The notes under the pieces were generated by a model, which had not been told where the DNA came from, did no database searches, and saw nothing but the letters and a program-made list of their open reading frames with translations. From an uncultured Rhodobacterales bacterium (GTDB lineage Bacteria > Pseudomonadota > Alphaproteobacteria > Rhodobacterales > Rhodobacteraceae), in assembly GCA_903873585.1 (NCBI GenBank), contig CAIQOV010000022.1:1-64000 (forward strand): a stretch of DNA of 64,000 bases, in the 5' to 3' direction. Below, piece after piece: positions 17,116 to 25,545 of the stretch. The number at the start of each line of letters is the position of its first letter. The first letter of the stretch is position 1. The position numbers and the translations under genes were made by a program.

Positions 17116-18297
17116 ATGGCCGAAGCTGTTTACATCCTGTCTGGCGTGCGCACGGCGATTGGGGCCTTTGGCGGCGGAATGATGGGCAAGACACCGGATG
17201 AGTTGGGAACCTTGGTCGCCTCCGAGGCGATGGCGCGGGCGGGGGTTGTGGCAGGGGATATGGGCCATGTGGTGTTCGGCAATGTCATCCCGACCGGGCC
17301 AAAGGATGCCTATCTGGCCCGTATCGCGGCGATGAATGCCGGGGTGCCGCGTGAGGTGCCGGCGATGACGCTGAACCGGCTGTGCGGGTCTGGTGTGCAG
17401 GCGATCATCTCGGCCGCGCAGGGGATCATGCTGGGGGATTATGGGATGGCGCTGGCTGGCGGGGCCGAGGTGATGAGCCGGGCGCCGCATTATGTGCAGG
17501 TGGCGCGGTTTGGCCAGAAGATGGGCGATGTGGGGCTGGTGGATGGGTTGCAGGGCGTGCTGACGGACCCGTTTGGCAACGGGATCATGGGGATCACGGC
17601 GGAGAATGTAGCCGAACGATACGAGATATCTCGCGCCGATCAGGATGCCTTTGCGCTGGAGAGCCAGCGGCGGACGGCGGCGGCGCAAGCGGCGGGGCAT
17701 TTTGCGGGGCAGATCCTGCCGGTTGAGGTCATGGTCGGGCGGAAGGCGGTGACGGTGGCGGTGGATGAGCATCCGAAAGGCGAGACGACCGCCGAGACGT
17801 TGGCCGGCCTGCGTCCTGCGTTCCGCAAGGAGGGGACGGTGACGGCGGGGAATGCGTCGGGGATCAATGACGGGGCGGCGGCGGTGGTGTTGGCCTCGGG
17901 GGCCGAGGTCACGGCGCGGGGGTTGCGGCCACTGGCGCGGATTGTGGGCTATGCCCATGCGGGGGTTGATCCGGGGGTTATGGGGATTGGGCCGGTGCCT
18001 GCGGTGCGGGCCTTGCTGGCGCGGACCGGGATGGCGGTGGGGGATTTCGATGTGGTCGAGTCGAATGAGGCCTTTGCCGCGCAGGCGCTGGCGGTGAACC
18101 GGGAGTTGGGGCTGGACGCGGCGCGGGTCAATCCGGATGGCGGTGCGATTGCGTTGGGGCATCCGGTGGGGGCGACGGGGGCGATTTTGGTGGTCAAGGC
18201 GATGGCCTACTTGCAGCGGACGGGCGGGCGGTTTGGGTTGATCACCATGTGCATCGGCGGTGGTCAGGGGATTGCTTTGGCGATCGAGCGGGTCTGA
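17116..18297 (+). CDS. Acetyl-CoA C-acyltransferase (thiolase)
   Basis: 393-residue thiolase that cleaves 3-ketoacyl-CoA with CoA. The nucleophile Cys90 is in [11 protein letters not shown]; the second-site motifs [22 protein letters not shown] and the late Cys in MCIGGGQG are intact. I start it at ATG 17116 because AAGGAG lies seven bases upstream; a TTG at 17101 is open but has no site. The sequence is of the degradative/acetoacetyl-CoA type rather than SCP2. It would finish a beta-oxidation round begun by the dehydrogenases and hydratases of the operon. Confidence 0.93.
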   Translation: MAEAVYILSGVRTAIGAFGGGMMGKTPDELGTLVASEAMARAGVVAGDMGHVVFGNVIPTGPKDAYLARIAAMNAGVPREVPAMTLNRLCGSGVQAIISAAQGIMLGDYGMALAGGAEVMSRAPHYVQVARFGQKMGDVGLVDGLQGVLTDPFGNGIMGITAENVAERYEISRADQDAFALESQRRTAAAQAAGHFAGQILPVEVMVGRKAVTVAVDEHPKGETTAETLAGLRPAFRKEGTVTAGNASGINDGAAAVVLASGAEVTARGLRPLARIVGYAHAGVDPGVMGIGPVPAVRALLARTGMAVGDFDVVESNEAFAAQALAVNRELGLDAARVNPDGGAIALGHPVGATGAILVVKAMAYLQRTGGRFGLITMCIGGGQGIALAIERV

Positions 18298-18298
18298 C

Positions 18299-19441
18299 AT
18301 GGACTTTGCCCTGACCCCGGACCAGCAGGCGATTGTCGAGATGACGCGGAGCTTTGCTGCGGACAGGATTGCGCCCTTTGCGGTGCAGTGGGATGCGGAC
18401 AAGCATTTCCCAGTGGATGTGCTGGCCGAGGCTGGGGCGCTAGGGCTGGGCGGAATATACACCCGCGAGGATGTGGGCGGCACGGGGCTGGGGCGGCTGG
18501 ATGCGGTGCTGATATTCGAGGCGCTGGCCGAGGCGTGTCCTACGGTCGCGGCCTATATCTCGATCCACAACATGTGCGTGTGGATGATTGACCGGTTTGG
18601 GACGGAGGGCCAACGGCGGCAGTGGTGTCCGGAACTAGTGGGGCTTGGCAACCGTGCGTCTTATTGCCTGACCGAGCCGGGGGTGGGGTCGGATGCGGCA
18701 GCCTTGACCACGCGGGCCGAGAGGGATGGCGATGGCTGGAGGCTGACGGGGCAGAAGCAGTTCATCTCGGGTGCCGGGTCTTCTGCCGTTTATCTGGTGA
18801 TGGCGCGGACCGGGGGGCCGGGGGCCAAGGGGATATCGTGTTTCCTGATGCCGGGAGATGCGCCGGGGCTGACCTTTGGGGCCAATGAGCGGAAGATGGG
18901 CTGGAATGCGCAGCCGACGCGGGCCGTGATCATGGATGGGGTGCGGCTGGGCCCTGAGGCGCTGCTGGGCACAGAGGAGCAGGGGTTTTCGATTGCGATG
19001 GCGGGGTTGGATGGCGGGCGGCTGAATATCGCGGCCTGTTCGCTGGGCGGGGCCGGGGCGGCGTTGGGCAAGGCGCTGGGGTACATGGGCGAGCGGCGGG
19101 CCTTTGGCAAAAAGCTGTCCGAGATGCAGGCGCTGCAGTTCCGGCTGGCGGATATGAAGATCGGGCTGGAGGCGGCGCGGAGTTTTCTGTGGCGGGCGGC
19201 GTCGGCGCTGGATTCTGGTGCGGCCGATGCGACAGTTCTATGTGCAGCAGCCAAGCGGTTTGTCACGGATACGGGCTTTGACATCGCAAATGAGGCGCTG
19301 CAGCTGCATGGCGGCTATGGCTATCTGGCGGACTATGGGATTGAAAAGATCGTGCGGGATTTGCGGGTGCATCAGATATTGGAGGGCACCAATGAAATCA
19401 TGCGGTTGATCGTGGCGCGGTCGCTGGTGGAGGGCAAATGA
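18299..19441 (+). CDS. Isobutyryl-CoA dehydrogenase-like acyl-CoA dehydrogenase
   Basis: 380-residue acyl-CoA dehydrogenase that resembles the ACAD8 (isobutyryl-CoA dehydrogenase) group along its length: LGLGGIYTREDVGGTGL, AYISIHNMCVWMID, KQFISGAGSS, GWNAQPTRAVI and HQILEGTNEIMR match segments characteristic of that group. The canonical catalytic Glu in LEGTNE is present. It would oxidise isobutyryl-CoA to methacrylyl-CoA. The next two genes encode the hydrolase and dehydrogenase that follow in the same route, which strengthens the assignment. The ATG lies two bases after the thiolase stop. Confidence 0.88.
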   Translation: MDFALTPDQQAIVEMTRSFAADRIAPFAVQWDADKHFPVDVLAEAGALGLGGIYTREDVGGTGLGRLDAVLIFEALAEACPTVAAYISIHNMCVWMIDRFGTEGQRRQWCPELVGLGNRASYCLTEPGVGSDAAALTTRAERDGDGWRLTGQKQFISGAGSSAVYLVMARTGGPGAKGISCFLMPGDAPGLTFGANERKMGWNAQPTRAVIMDGVRLGPEALLGTEEQGFSIAMAGLDGGRLNIAACSLGGAGAALGKALGYMGERRAFGKKLSEMQALQFRLADMKIGLEAARSFLWRAASALDSGAADATVLCAAAKRFVTDTGFDIANEALQLHGGYGYLADYGIEKIVRDLRVHQILEGTNEIMRLIVARSLVEGK

Positions 19442-20460
19442 GCCCGGTTCTGATCTCGGTTCATGGCGCGTTGGGGCGGGTGCATCTGAACCGGCCCGAG
19501 GCGTTGAACAGTCTGAATCTGGAAATGGTGCGGCTGATCTGGGCGGGGTTGGACCGGCTGGAGGCGGACCCGGCGGTCAAGGTGATTGCCCTGACCGGCG
19601 AGGGGGAGCGGGCGCTGTGCGCGGGAGGCGACATCAAGTCGATCTGGACGCATGGGCGCAGCGACCCCGCAATTCCGATGGGGTTCTGGGCTGAGGAGTA
19701 CCGGCTGAACGCACGGATTGCGCGTCTGGACAAGCCTTGGGTCGCGGTGATGCACGGGATTTGCATGGGCGGCGGGGTGGGTCTGTGTATCCACGGGCGG
19801 CACCGTGTGATGACCGAGACGGTCCGCTTTGCGACGCCCGAAGTGACGATTGGTTATTTCCCCGATGTGGGCGCGACCTGGGCCTTGCCCAAAACGCCGC
19901 TGGGCTACTGGATCGGGCTGACCGGGGCCACGATCGGGGCGGCGGACGGGATTGCGGCGGGGCTAGCGGATGCGATTGTGCCGACGGGTGCAGTCCCTGC
20001 GCTGCTGGTCGATCTGGCGGCGGGGGTTGCGCCCGACGTGGCGATAGCGGCGCATCAGGCGGATGCGGGGCCGTCGCGGTTGATGGCTGAGGTGGGGCTG
20101 ATCGAGCGGGCCTTTGCGCGGCGGGATATGCTTGAGATCATGCGGGCGCTGCAGGCGGATGGGTCGGCCTTTGCGGTGGAGACGCTGGGGCTGCTCGCCA
20201 AGAACTCGCCTTCCGGGTTGGTCATGGCGCTGCATCTGCTACGGGCCGGTGCGGGGTCGGCGGATCTGGAGACCTGTCTAGACCGGGAGTTTGCAGCCAG
20301 TGCGCTGTTCCTGAAAGGCAGCGATTTCTATGAGGGCATAAGGGCAGCGGTGATCGACAAGGACCGTGCACCAAAATGGCATCCGGCGACGCTGGAGGCG
20401 GTGGATCAGGGCGCGCTGGTGGCGGGCCTTGTGCCGCTGCCGTCGCTGTTTGCGACATGA
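19438..20460 (+). CDS. 3-hydroxyisobutyryl-CoA hydrolase
   Basis: 340-residue crotonase-fold hydrolase of the HIBCH group, longer than ordinary enoyl-CoA hydratases by about 80 residues. Diagnostic stretches are ALCAGGDIKSIW, EEYRLNARIARLDKPWVAVMHG (given here in part), GICMGGGVGLCIHG and the catalytic PEVTIGYFPDVGATW. It would release free 3-hydroxyisobutyrate from its CoA ester. The ATG overlaps the stop of the isobutyryl-CoA dehydrogenase gene (ATGA), and mmsB follows. An enoyl-CoA hydratase/isomerase annotation is the likely mis-call; the long C-terminal part and the neighbours argue for the hydrolase. Confidence 0.88.
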   Translation: MSPVLISVHGALGRVHLNRPEALNSLNLEMVRLIWAGLDRLEADPAVKVIALTGEGERALCAGGDIKSIWTHGRSDPAIPMGFWAEEYRLNARIARLDKPWVAVMHGICMGGGVGLCIHGRHRVMTETVRFATPEVTIGYFPDVGATWALPKTPLGYWIGLTGATIGAADGIAAGLADAIVPTGAVPALLVDLAAGVAPDVAIAAHQADAGPSRLMAEVGLIERAFARRDMLEIMRALQADGSAFAVETLGLLAKNSPSGLVMALHLLRAGAGSADLETCLDREFAASALFLKGSDFYEGIRAAVIDKDRAPKWHPATLEAVDQGALVAGLVPLPSLFAT

Positions 20461-20472
20461 GAGGGAAATGAG

Positions 20473-21345
20473 ATGAAGATCGGGTTTATCGGCTTGGGCA
20501 ATATGGGTGGCCCGATGGCGGCCAATCTGGTGCGGGCCGGGCATGAGGTTGCGGGCTTCGATCTGGTGGCGCCTATGCCAGAAGGTATCGGTCGGGCTGG
20601 GTCGGCAGCCGAGGCGGCGCGGGGTGCGGAGGTGGTGATCACCATGCTGCCGAATGGGGCCATTCTGCGGTCGGTGGCGGATGAGGTTATCCCGGTGATG
20701 TCGCAGGGTGCGGTGCTGTGTGACAGTTCCACGGTGGATGTGGCAAGTGCGCGGGCGGTTGCGGATCAAGCAGCGGCAGCGGGGTTGCTGGTCTTAGATG
20801 CGCCGGTGTCGGGCGGCATTGGCGGGGCGGTGGCAGGGACGCTGACCTTTATGGTGGGCGGGACCGAGGCGGCCTTTGCGGTGGTGCAGCCCTTGTTTGC
20901 TGTGATGGGGCAGAAGGCGGTGCATTGCGGGGCCTCGGGCGCCGGGCAATCGGCCAAGATTTGCAACAACATGATCCTGGGCGTCACGATGATTGCAACC
21001 TGCGAGGCCTTTGCCCTGGCCGACAAGCTGGGGCTGGACCGGCAGAAGATGTTCGATGTCGTGTCAACTTCATCGGGTTATAGCTGGACGATGAACGCCT
21101 ATTGCCCCGCACCGGGGGTTGGGCCGAAGTCGCCGGCGGACAATGGGTACAAGCCCGGCTTTGCCGCCGAACTGATGCTGAAGGACCTGAGCCTGTCGCA
21201 GATGGCGGCAGAGGGGGTGAATGCGGATACGCCGATGGGGCAGTTGGCGGCGGCGCTGTACCGGCAGTTTGTCGAGGATGAGGGCGGGCGGGGCATGGAT
21301 TTTTCGGCCATGTTGCCACGGTTCGAAGGCCGGGGGCGGGGATGA
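20473..21345 (+). CDS. mmsB: 3-hydroxyisobutyrate dehydrogenase
   Basis: 290-residue NAD-dependent beta-hydroxyacid dehydrogenase. The Rossmann motif GFIGLGNMGGPMA opens the protein; the substrate-binding DAPVSGGIGGA and the catalytic-lysine segment SGAGQSAKICNNM follow, and the C-terminus GMDFSAMLPRF is typical of MmsB. It oxidises 3-hydroxyisobutyrate to methylmalonate semialdehyde. The next enzyme, MmsA, is not encoded in the window. A GAGAGGGA site precedes the ATG. Confidence 0.92.
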   Translation: MKIGFIGLGNMGGPMAANLVRAGHEVAGFDLVAPMPEGIGRAGSAAEAARGAEVVITMLPNGAILRSVADEVIPVMSQGAVLCDSSTVDVASARAVADQAAAAGLLVLDAPVSGGIGGAVAGTLTFMVGGTEAAFAVVQPLFAVMGQKAVHCGASGAGQSAKICNNMILGVTMIATCEAFALADKLGLDRQKMFDVVSTSSGYSWTMNAYCPAPGVGPKSPADNGYKPGFAAELMLKDLSLSQMAAEGVNADTPMGQLAAALYRQFVEDEGGRGMDFSAMLPRFEGRGRG

Positions 21346-22103
21346 TCGAGGTTTCACGCGAGGGGGCGGTTGCGCTGATCCGGCTGAACCGGCCCAAGCA
21401 GTTGAACGCGCTGAATTCGGCCTTGGCCGCGCAGATGATTGCGGCTGTGCGGGAGTTGGATGCCGATGTGGAGGTTGGCTGTCTGGTGATCACCGGCAAT
21501 GAGCGTGCCTTTGCCGCCGGGGCGGATATTGCCGAGATGGCGGGGCTGTCGGCGCAGGAGATGGCGGCGCAGGACTTCTTTGGCGAGTGGGAGGTATTTG
21601 CGCGGTCGCGCAAGCCGAAGATCGCGGCGGTCAACGGTTATGCCCTGGGGGGCGGGTGCGAGTTGATGATGATGTGTGATTTCGCGATTGCCGGTCAGGG
21701 GGCCAAGTTTGGTCAGCCCGAGGTCAAGCTGGGCGTGATGGCGGGGATTGGCGGGACGCAGCGGATGGCGCGGCTGATCGGTCGGGCGCGGGCTATGGAC
21801 ATGCATCTGACGGGGCGGATGATGGATGCCGCCGAGGCGTTGCAGGCGGGCCTGGTGGCGCGGGTTGTGCCGGACACCGAGGTTCTTCCGCAGGCGATGG
21901 AGGCGGCGCGGGTGATCGCGTCCTATTCTCGGCCTGCGGTGCGGCTGATCCGCGAGGCGATTGGCCGGGCCGAGGAGGTTTCGCTGGCCGAGGGGTTGCT
22001 GTTTGAGCGGCGGGTGTTTCACGGGTTGTTCGGCACGCCTGATCAGCAAGAGGGCATGGCGGCGTTTCTGGAAAAGCGTGCGGCGGTGTTTCGGGGCGAT
22101 TGA
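21342..22103 (+). CDS. Enoyl-CoA hydratase
   Basis: 253-residue crotonase. It has the oxyanion-hole motif FAAGADIAEMAG, the ALGGGCELMMMCD strand, the first catalytic Glu in GQPEVKLG and MAGIGGTQRM; the second acidic position is Asp (AMDMHLTG), which is common among proteobacterial members. It probably hydrates methacrylyl-CoA to 3-hydroxyisobutyryl-CoA, the one step otherwise missing between 18299 and 19438, though it may serve other enoyl-CoAs. Its ATG overlaps the mmsB stop. Confidence 0.88.
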   Translation: MIEVSREGAVALIRLNRPKQLNALNSALAAQMIAAVRELDADVEVGCLVITGNERAFAAGADIAEMAGLSAQEMAAQDFFGEWEVFARSRKPKIAAVNGYALGGGCELMMMCDFAIAGQGAKFGQPEVKLGVMAGIGGTQRMARLIGRARAMDMHLTGRMMDAAEALQAGLVARVVPDTEVLPQAMEAARVIASYSRPAVRLIREAIGRAEEVSLAEGLLFERRVFHGLFGTPDQQEGMAAFLEKRAAVFRGD

Positions 22104-22136
22104 CCGGGACCACGTCGCGAAAGGGAGGGAAGAAGG

Positions 22137-22943
22137 ATGGACGGGGCAGAATATCAGACGATTGTGCTGGCCTTTGAGGGACGGATCGCGCGGCTGACAC
22201 TGAACCGGCCCGACCGGTTGAACGCGCTGAACCCGCAGATGCTGGAGGAACTGGTGGACGCGCTGGAGCGGGTGCGGGCGCGAGAGGGGCTGAACGCGCT
22301 GTTCCTGCAGGGGTCGGGGCGGCTGTTCTCGGCCGGGGTCGATCTGGACACGCCGCATTTCATGGAGCACGTGGACGATCCGTCTGTGTTCGCGGGCTCA
22401 CGGTTGTTGACCGGACAGCACCGGGTGATCACGGCGCTGTTTGAGCAGGACATCGTGACGATTGCGGCGCTGAATGGTCATGCCTGCGGGGGTGGGGGCT
22501 TGGGGCTTGCGATGGCCTGTGACCTGCGGGTTTCTGTCAGGGCGGCGCGGTTCTGGATGGTGCCCCTGATGTTGGATGTGGTGCAGGATTTCGGGCTGTC
22601 GTGGATGGCGCAACGGGTCATCGGGCCGTCACGGGCGATGCAGATGGCGGTGCTGGGGCAGAAGGTCGATGCCGAGACGGCGCTGGTCTGGGGGCTGGTG
22701 AATGAGGTGGTCGAGGATCCGGGGGCGTTGGCGCTTCGGATGGACGCGCTGGCTGCGCAGATCGGTGGAATGGGCTCGGATGCGCTGCGGATGATGAAGA
22801 TGGTGTTGCGCAACGGCGAGCGGAGCGATTTGCGCGGGCAGTTGGCGCTGGAGGCGGTGGCGAACGGACTGACCTTCCAGTCGGACGAGTTCAAGGCCAA
22901 GAAGGCGGGCTATCTGGCGGCCCTGAAAGAGGGGCGGAAATGA
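22137..22943 (+). CDS. Crotonase-family protein
   Basis: 268-residue enoyl-CoA hydratase/isomerase-fold protein. The FSAGVDLDTP loop and the HACGGGGLGLAMACD strand make the CoA pocket and oxyanion hole. Where hydratases carry PE(I/V).LG it has WMVPLMLDVV, so the usual first catalytic Glu is absent; a different reaction, such as isomerisation or C-C bond hydrolysis of a cyclic or branched acyl-CoA, is plausible. A strong GGGAGGGAAG site precedes the ATG. It is co-transcribed with the alcohol dehydrogenase, which overlaps its stop. Confidence 0.82.
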   Translation: MDGAEYQTIVLAFEGRIARLTLNRPDRLNALNPQMLEELVDALERVRAREGLNALFLQGSGRLFSAGVDLDTPHFMEHVDDPSVFAGSRLLTGQHRVITALFEQDIVTIAALNGHACGGGGLGLAMACDLRVSVRAARFWMVPLMLDVVQDFGLSWMAQRVIGPSRAMQMAVLGQKVDAETALVWGLVNEVVEDPGALALRMDALAAQIGGMGSDALRMMKMVLRNGERSDLRGQLALEAVANGLTFQSDEFKAKKAGYLAALKEGRK

Positions 22944-23995
22944 GTGGCGTGATGCGGGCGGCGCGGCTGCATGCGGGGGCGGGCGGACAGGCGGAGTTGC
23001 GGCTGGATACCGATGTGCCAATCCCGGAGGCGGGGGCGGGTGAAGTGTTGATCCGGGTCAGGGCGTGCGGCCTGAACCAGGTGGACCTGCTGACCAAGGA
23101 TGGCCAGACCCCGCAAGAGGTGCTTCTGCCTCACATTTCCGGCACCGAGGTGGCGGGGGACATTGTGGTGCTGGGTGCGGGGGTGACCGATTGGCAGGTT
23201 GGCGCGCGGGTGGTGGTGGACCCGATCATTGCCTGTCGGCACTGCGAAAACTGTATCCGGGGCGAGACAAATATGTGCCGCAACAGCCGGGTTTTTGGCG
23301 TGCAGACGGAGGGCGGTTATGCCGAATATGCGGTGGCCCCAGCGCGGCAATTGTGGATGCTGCCCGAGGGGCTGGACTATGCCGCTGCCGCCGCCGTGGC
23401 GGTGACGGGACCCACGGCATGGCACATGTTGCGCGACCGGGCAAAGGTGGTGCTGGGCGAGGATGTGCTGATCATCGCGGGTGGATCGGGCATTGGTGTG
23501 CTGGGCATGCAGATCGCCAAGGCGGCGGGGGCGCGGGTGATTGCGACGGCGGGGGGCGCTGACAAGGTGCAGCGCTGTCTGGAGGTGGGCGCGGATTTCG
23601 CGGTGGATCACAACGACCCGACCTGGCCGCAGAAGGTGAGGCAGGTCACAGGCGGGAGGGGTGTGGACATCGTCTTTGAGCATGTCGGTCAGGCGACCTG
23701 GGAGGGCAGTCTGAAAGCGATGGCGCGCGGTGGGCGGTTGGTCACTTGCGGCGGGCATTCGGGGTTCATGGTGGGGTTCAACCTGTGGCACTTGTTCGTC
23801 AAGGAACACACGCTGATCGGCTCTTTCGGCGGCACGCGGCGGGATTTTCTGGATGTGATGAAGATGGCCGGACAGGGCAACTTGCGGCAGGTGGTGCAAC
23901 AGGTGGTGTCGTTGGCCGATGTGCCGATGGCGCAAGACCTGCTGCGGCAGCGCAAGGTTTTTGGCAAGCTGATGCTGGACCCGACATTGGCCTGA
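22940..23995 (+). CDS. Zinc-binding alcohol dehydrogenase (MDR family)
   Basis: 351-residue medium-chain dehydrogenase/reductase. The structural-zinc cysteines CRHCENCIRGETNMC are present, and the Rossmann motif is IIAGGSGIGVLGMQIA. The catalytic zinc site is modified: CGLNQVD stands in place of CGSDxH, as in quinone-reductase-like members. It would oxidise an alcohol or reduce an enone. It is the last gene of the operon; its stop faces the TetR gene at 24011 on the opposite strand, only 15 bases away, so the operon ends here. Confidence 0.85.
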   Translation: MSGVMRAARLHAGAGGQAELRLDTDVPIPEAGAGEVLIRVRACGLNQVDLLTKDGQTPQEVLLPHISGTEVAGDIVVLGAGVTDWQVGARVVVDPIIACRHCENCIRGETNMCRNSRVFGVQTEGGYAEYAVAPARQLWMLPEGLDYAAAAAVAVTGPTAWHMLRDRAKVVLGEDVLIIAGGSGIGVLGMQIAKAAGARVIATAGGADKVQRCLEVGADFAVDHNDPTWPQKVRQVTGGRGVDIVFEHVGQATWEGSLKAMARGGRLVTCGGHSGFMVGFNLWHLFVKEHTLIGSFGGTRRDFLDVMKMAGQGNLRQVVQQVVSLADVPMAQDLLRQRKVFGKLMLDPTLA

Positions 23996-24010
23996 AGCAG
24001 GGCTACTGCC

Positions 24011-24640
24011 CTAGCTTGCCGTCACGGCCCCGACCGAGCGCAGAACATGCGAGACCATCTGGTCGCAGATCTGATCCTTAGATAGACGCGACGGCTCGCG
24101 GTACCAGGCGAAAATGAAGCTGACCATCCCGGTCACGACCTGACTGGCAACGGCGAGATCGTCAAATTCGAACACGCCGGCCTTCTTGCCTTCGGACAGG
24201 ATCGCGCGGACCTGTGTGTCAATCTCGCGGCGCATGCGGGCAATTTCTTCGGCGACTTCGGTGGGCAGGTTCAACTGTTCGCGGAAGTAGATCGAGACGA
24301 ATTTGTGCATGTCCAGCACGATCAGGGTGAACTGATGGGTGGCGAGCGACAGGGCCTCGGTCGGGGGCAGCGACTGTTCGATAACCCAGGTGGTGACGCC
24401 GAGCCATTCGCGCAGGGTGCGCCGGGCGATTTCGGACAAGAGCTCGGCCTTGTTCTTGAAGTGGTAATAGACAAAGGGCTTGGTCGCGCCGACGCTTTCG
24501 GCGATGTCGTCCATCGTTGTGGGCAGATAGCCGCGCGCATAAAACAGGTCCACTGCGCTTTGCAGGATCTTTTGGCGCTTCAACTCGCTGACCTCGTCCC
24601 AGACCGAGGCGGGTTTTGGGGTGTTTTGCGCTTTTGACAT
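24011..24640 (-). CDS. TetR/AcrR-family regulator (regulator 1)
   Basis: 209-residue one-domain-plus-HTH repressor. The N-terminal HTH spans about residues 23-68 (ILQSAVDLFYARGYLPTTM, DDIAESVGATKPFVYYHFKN), followed by an all-helical ligand domain similar in layout to regulators of acyl-CoA and sterol catabolism. The effector is therefore perhaps a CoA thioester, as inference. It lies downstream of regulator 2 on the same strand, 72 bases away, and may share its transcript. It is a candidate to bind the four-site array at 10283-10419. Confidence 0.88.
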   Translation of the reverse strand: MSKAQNTPKPASVWDEVSELKRQKILQSAVDLFYARGYLPTTMDDIAESVGATKPFVYYHFKNKAELLSEIARRTLREWLGVTTWVIEQSLPPTEALSLATHQFTLIVLDMHKFVSIYFREQLNLPTEVAEEIARMRREIDTQVRAILSEGKKAGVFEFDDLAVASQVVTGMVSFIFAWYREPSRLSKDQICDQMVSHVLRSVGAVTAS

Positions 24641-24712
24641 CTGTCTTCCTTGCAGGGCCTAACGGATACCATGAGAACCGGAATGGGGGCAATTCATTCC
24701 AAGGATCTGCTG

Positions 24713-25414
24713 CTACTGCGGCCGCGCGATGGCGCGGTTGACGAAGCCGGTCACGGCCTCGACATAGGCGGCGCTGGCCATGCCGCGTTTGCGGAATTTC
24801 CAGCGCTTGATGTACCAGTCTTGCAGCAAGGGCATGATCATGCCTGCGAGGGTCAGCGGCGGCAGGTCGATGAAGATGCCCTTGGTGATTCCGTCGGCGA
24901 TGGCATCGGCCATCACCCGTTCGTTGTGCAGTTCGGATTGCAGCACGATGTCGCGGGCATCCTTGTCAAAGGCCTTGATTTCCAGAAAGGCAAAAGCGAA
25001 CCAGCGTTGTAGAATGTCGGACACTTCGATGTGGCGCCGGATCAGCCCGTAAAGGCGCAGCGCCGGGTCATCCTGTTCGCCTTTGTCATAGGGCAGAATG
25101 GCATGTTCGACGGCATAATCGACCCCGGCCAGAATCATCCGAAGCAGAGTCTCTTTGCTTTCGACATAGTTATAGATCGCGCCCATGCTGAGGCCGCTTG
25201 CCTCGGCCAGGTCGCGGGTGGTGGTGGAGTGAAAGCCCTTGCGACGACCGATGTCCAAGGCGGCCAGGATGATCTTTTCCAAGTTCGGTACGGCGACATG
25301 CTCTTTTTGTACGCGGATCGTGTCACCGAACTGGCGGAATATCACGGTGCAAAGCACGCCAGAGGTCAACTCGCGCGGACGCAATTGCAGCAGTGGGGTC
25401 GCGGTTACGTCCAA
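24713..25414 (-). CDS. TetR/AcrR-family regulator (regulator 2)
   Basis: 233-residue TetR-type repressor. The HTH begins unusually late, at about residue 44 (NLEKIILAALDIGRRKG, TTRDLAEASGLSMGAIYNYV), leaving a 40-residue N-terminal extension. The start is TTG 25414, supported by a GGGAG site six bases upstream; GTG codons at 25357 and 25345 lack a site. It is divergent from cassette B, with a perfect 14-bp palindrome between them, so autoregulation and control of cassette B are likely. The extension could be an artefact if translation really starts later. Confidence 0.82.
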   Translation of the reverse strand: MDVTATPLLQLRPRELTSGVLCTVIFRQFGDTIRVQKEHVAVPNLEKIILAALDIGRRKGFHSTTTRDLAEASGLSMGAIYNYVESKETLLRMILAGVDYAVEHAILPYDKGEQDDPALRLYGLIRRHIEVSDILQRWFAFAFLEIKAFDKDARDIVLQSELHNERVMADAIADGITKGIFIDLPPLTLAGMIMPLLQDWYIKRWKFRKRGMASAAYVEAVTGFVNRAIARPQ

Positions 25415-25476
25415 TCCTGTCTCCCTTAGCCCCCATTTAGCGGAATTGACAGAAACCGAAAGGGGGGGTACAAAAA

Positions 25477-25490
25477 AGCGAGCGCTCGCT
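25477..25490. promoter_or_regulatory. Perfect palindrome, probable TetR operator
   Basis: AGCGAGCGCTCGCT is a perfect 14-bp palindrome in the 131-base gap between divergent regulator 2 (start 25414) and cassette B (start 25546). Its place and size suit a TetR dimer. It is unrelated to the TACYN4RGTA motif at 10283-10419, implying that cassettes A and B are not controlled by the same site. Confidence 0.65.
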
Positions 25491-25545
25491 CACTTTCAAC
25501 AAATGTAGACGCGAGTCAAGGCGGTTGCACGGGGGGCGGGCAGGC

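Noticed and set aside
17077-18483. A 468-codon minus-strand frame antisense to the thiolase gene
   Set aside because: Arg/Pro/His-rich shadow of a strongly supported thiolase gene.
21342-22103. Asp in place of the second catalytic Glu of the enoyl-CoA hydratase as evidence of inactivity
   Set aside because: AMD(M/L).LTG is common in proteobacterial hydratases, and the first catalytic Glu is intact.
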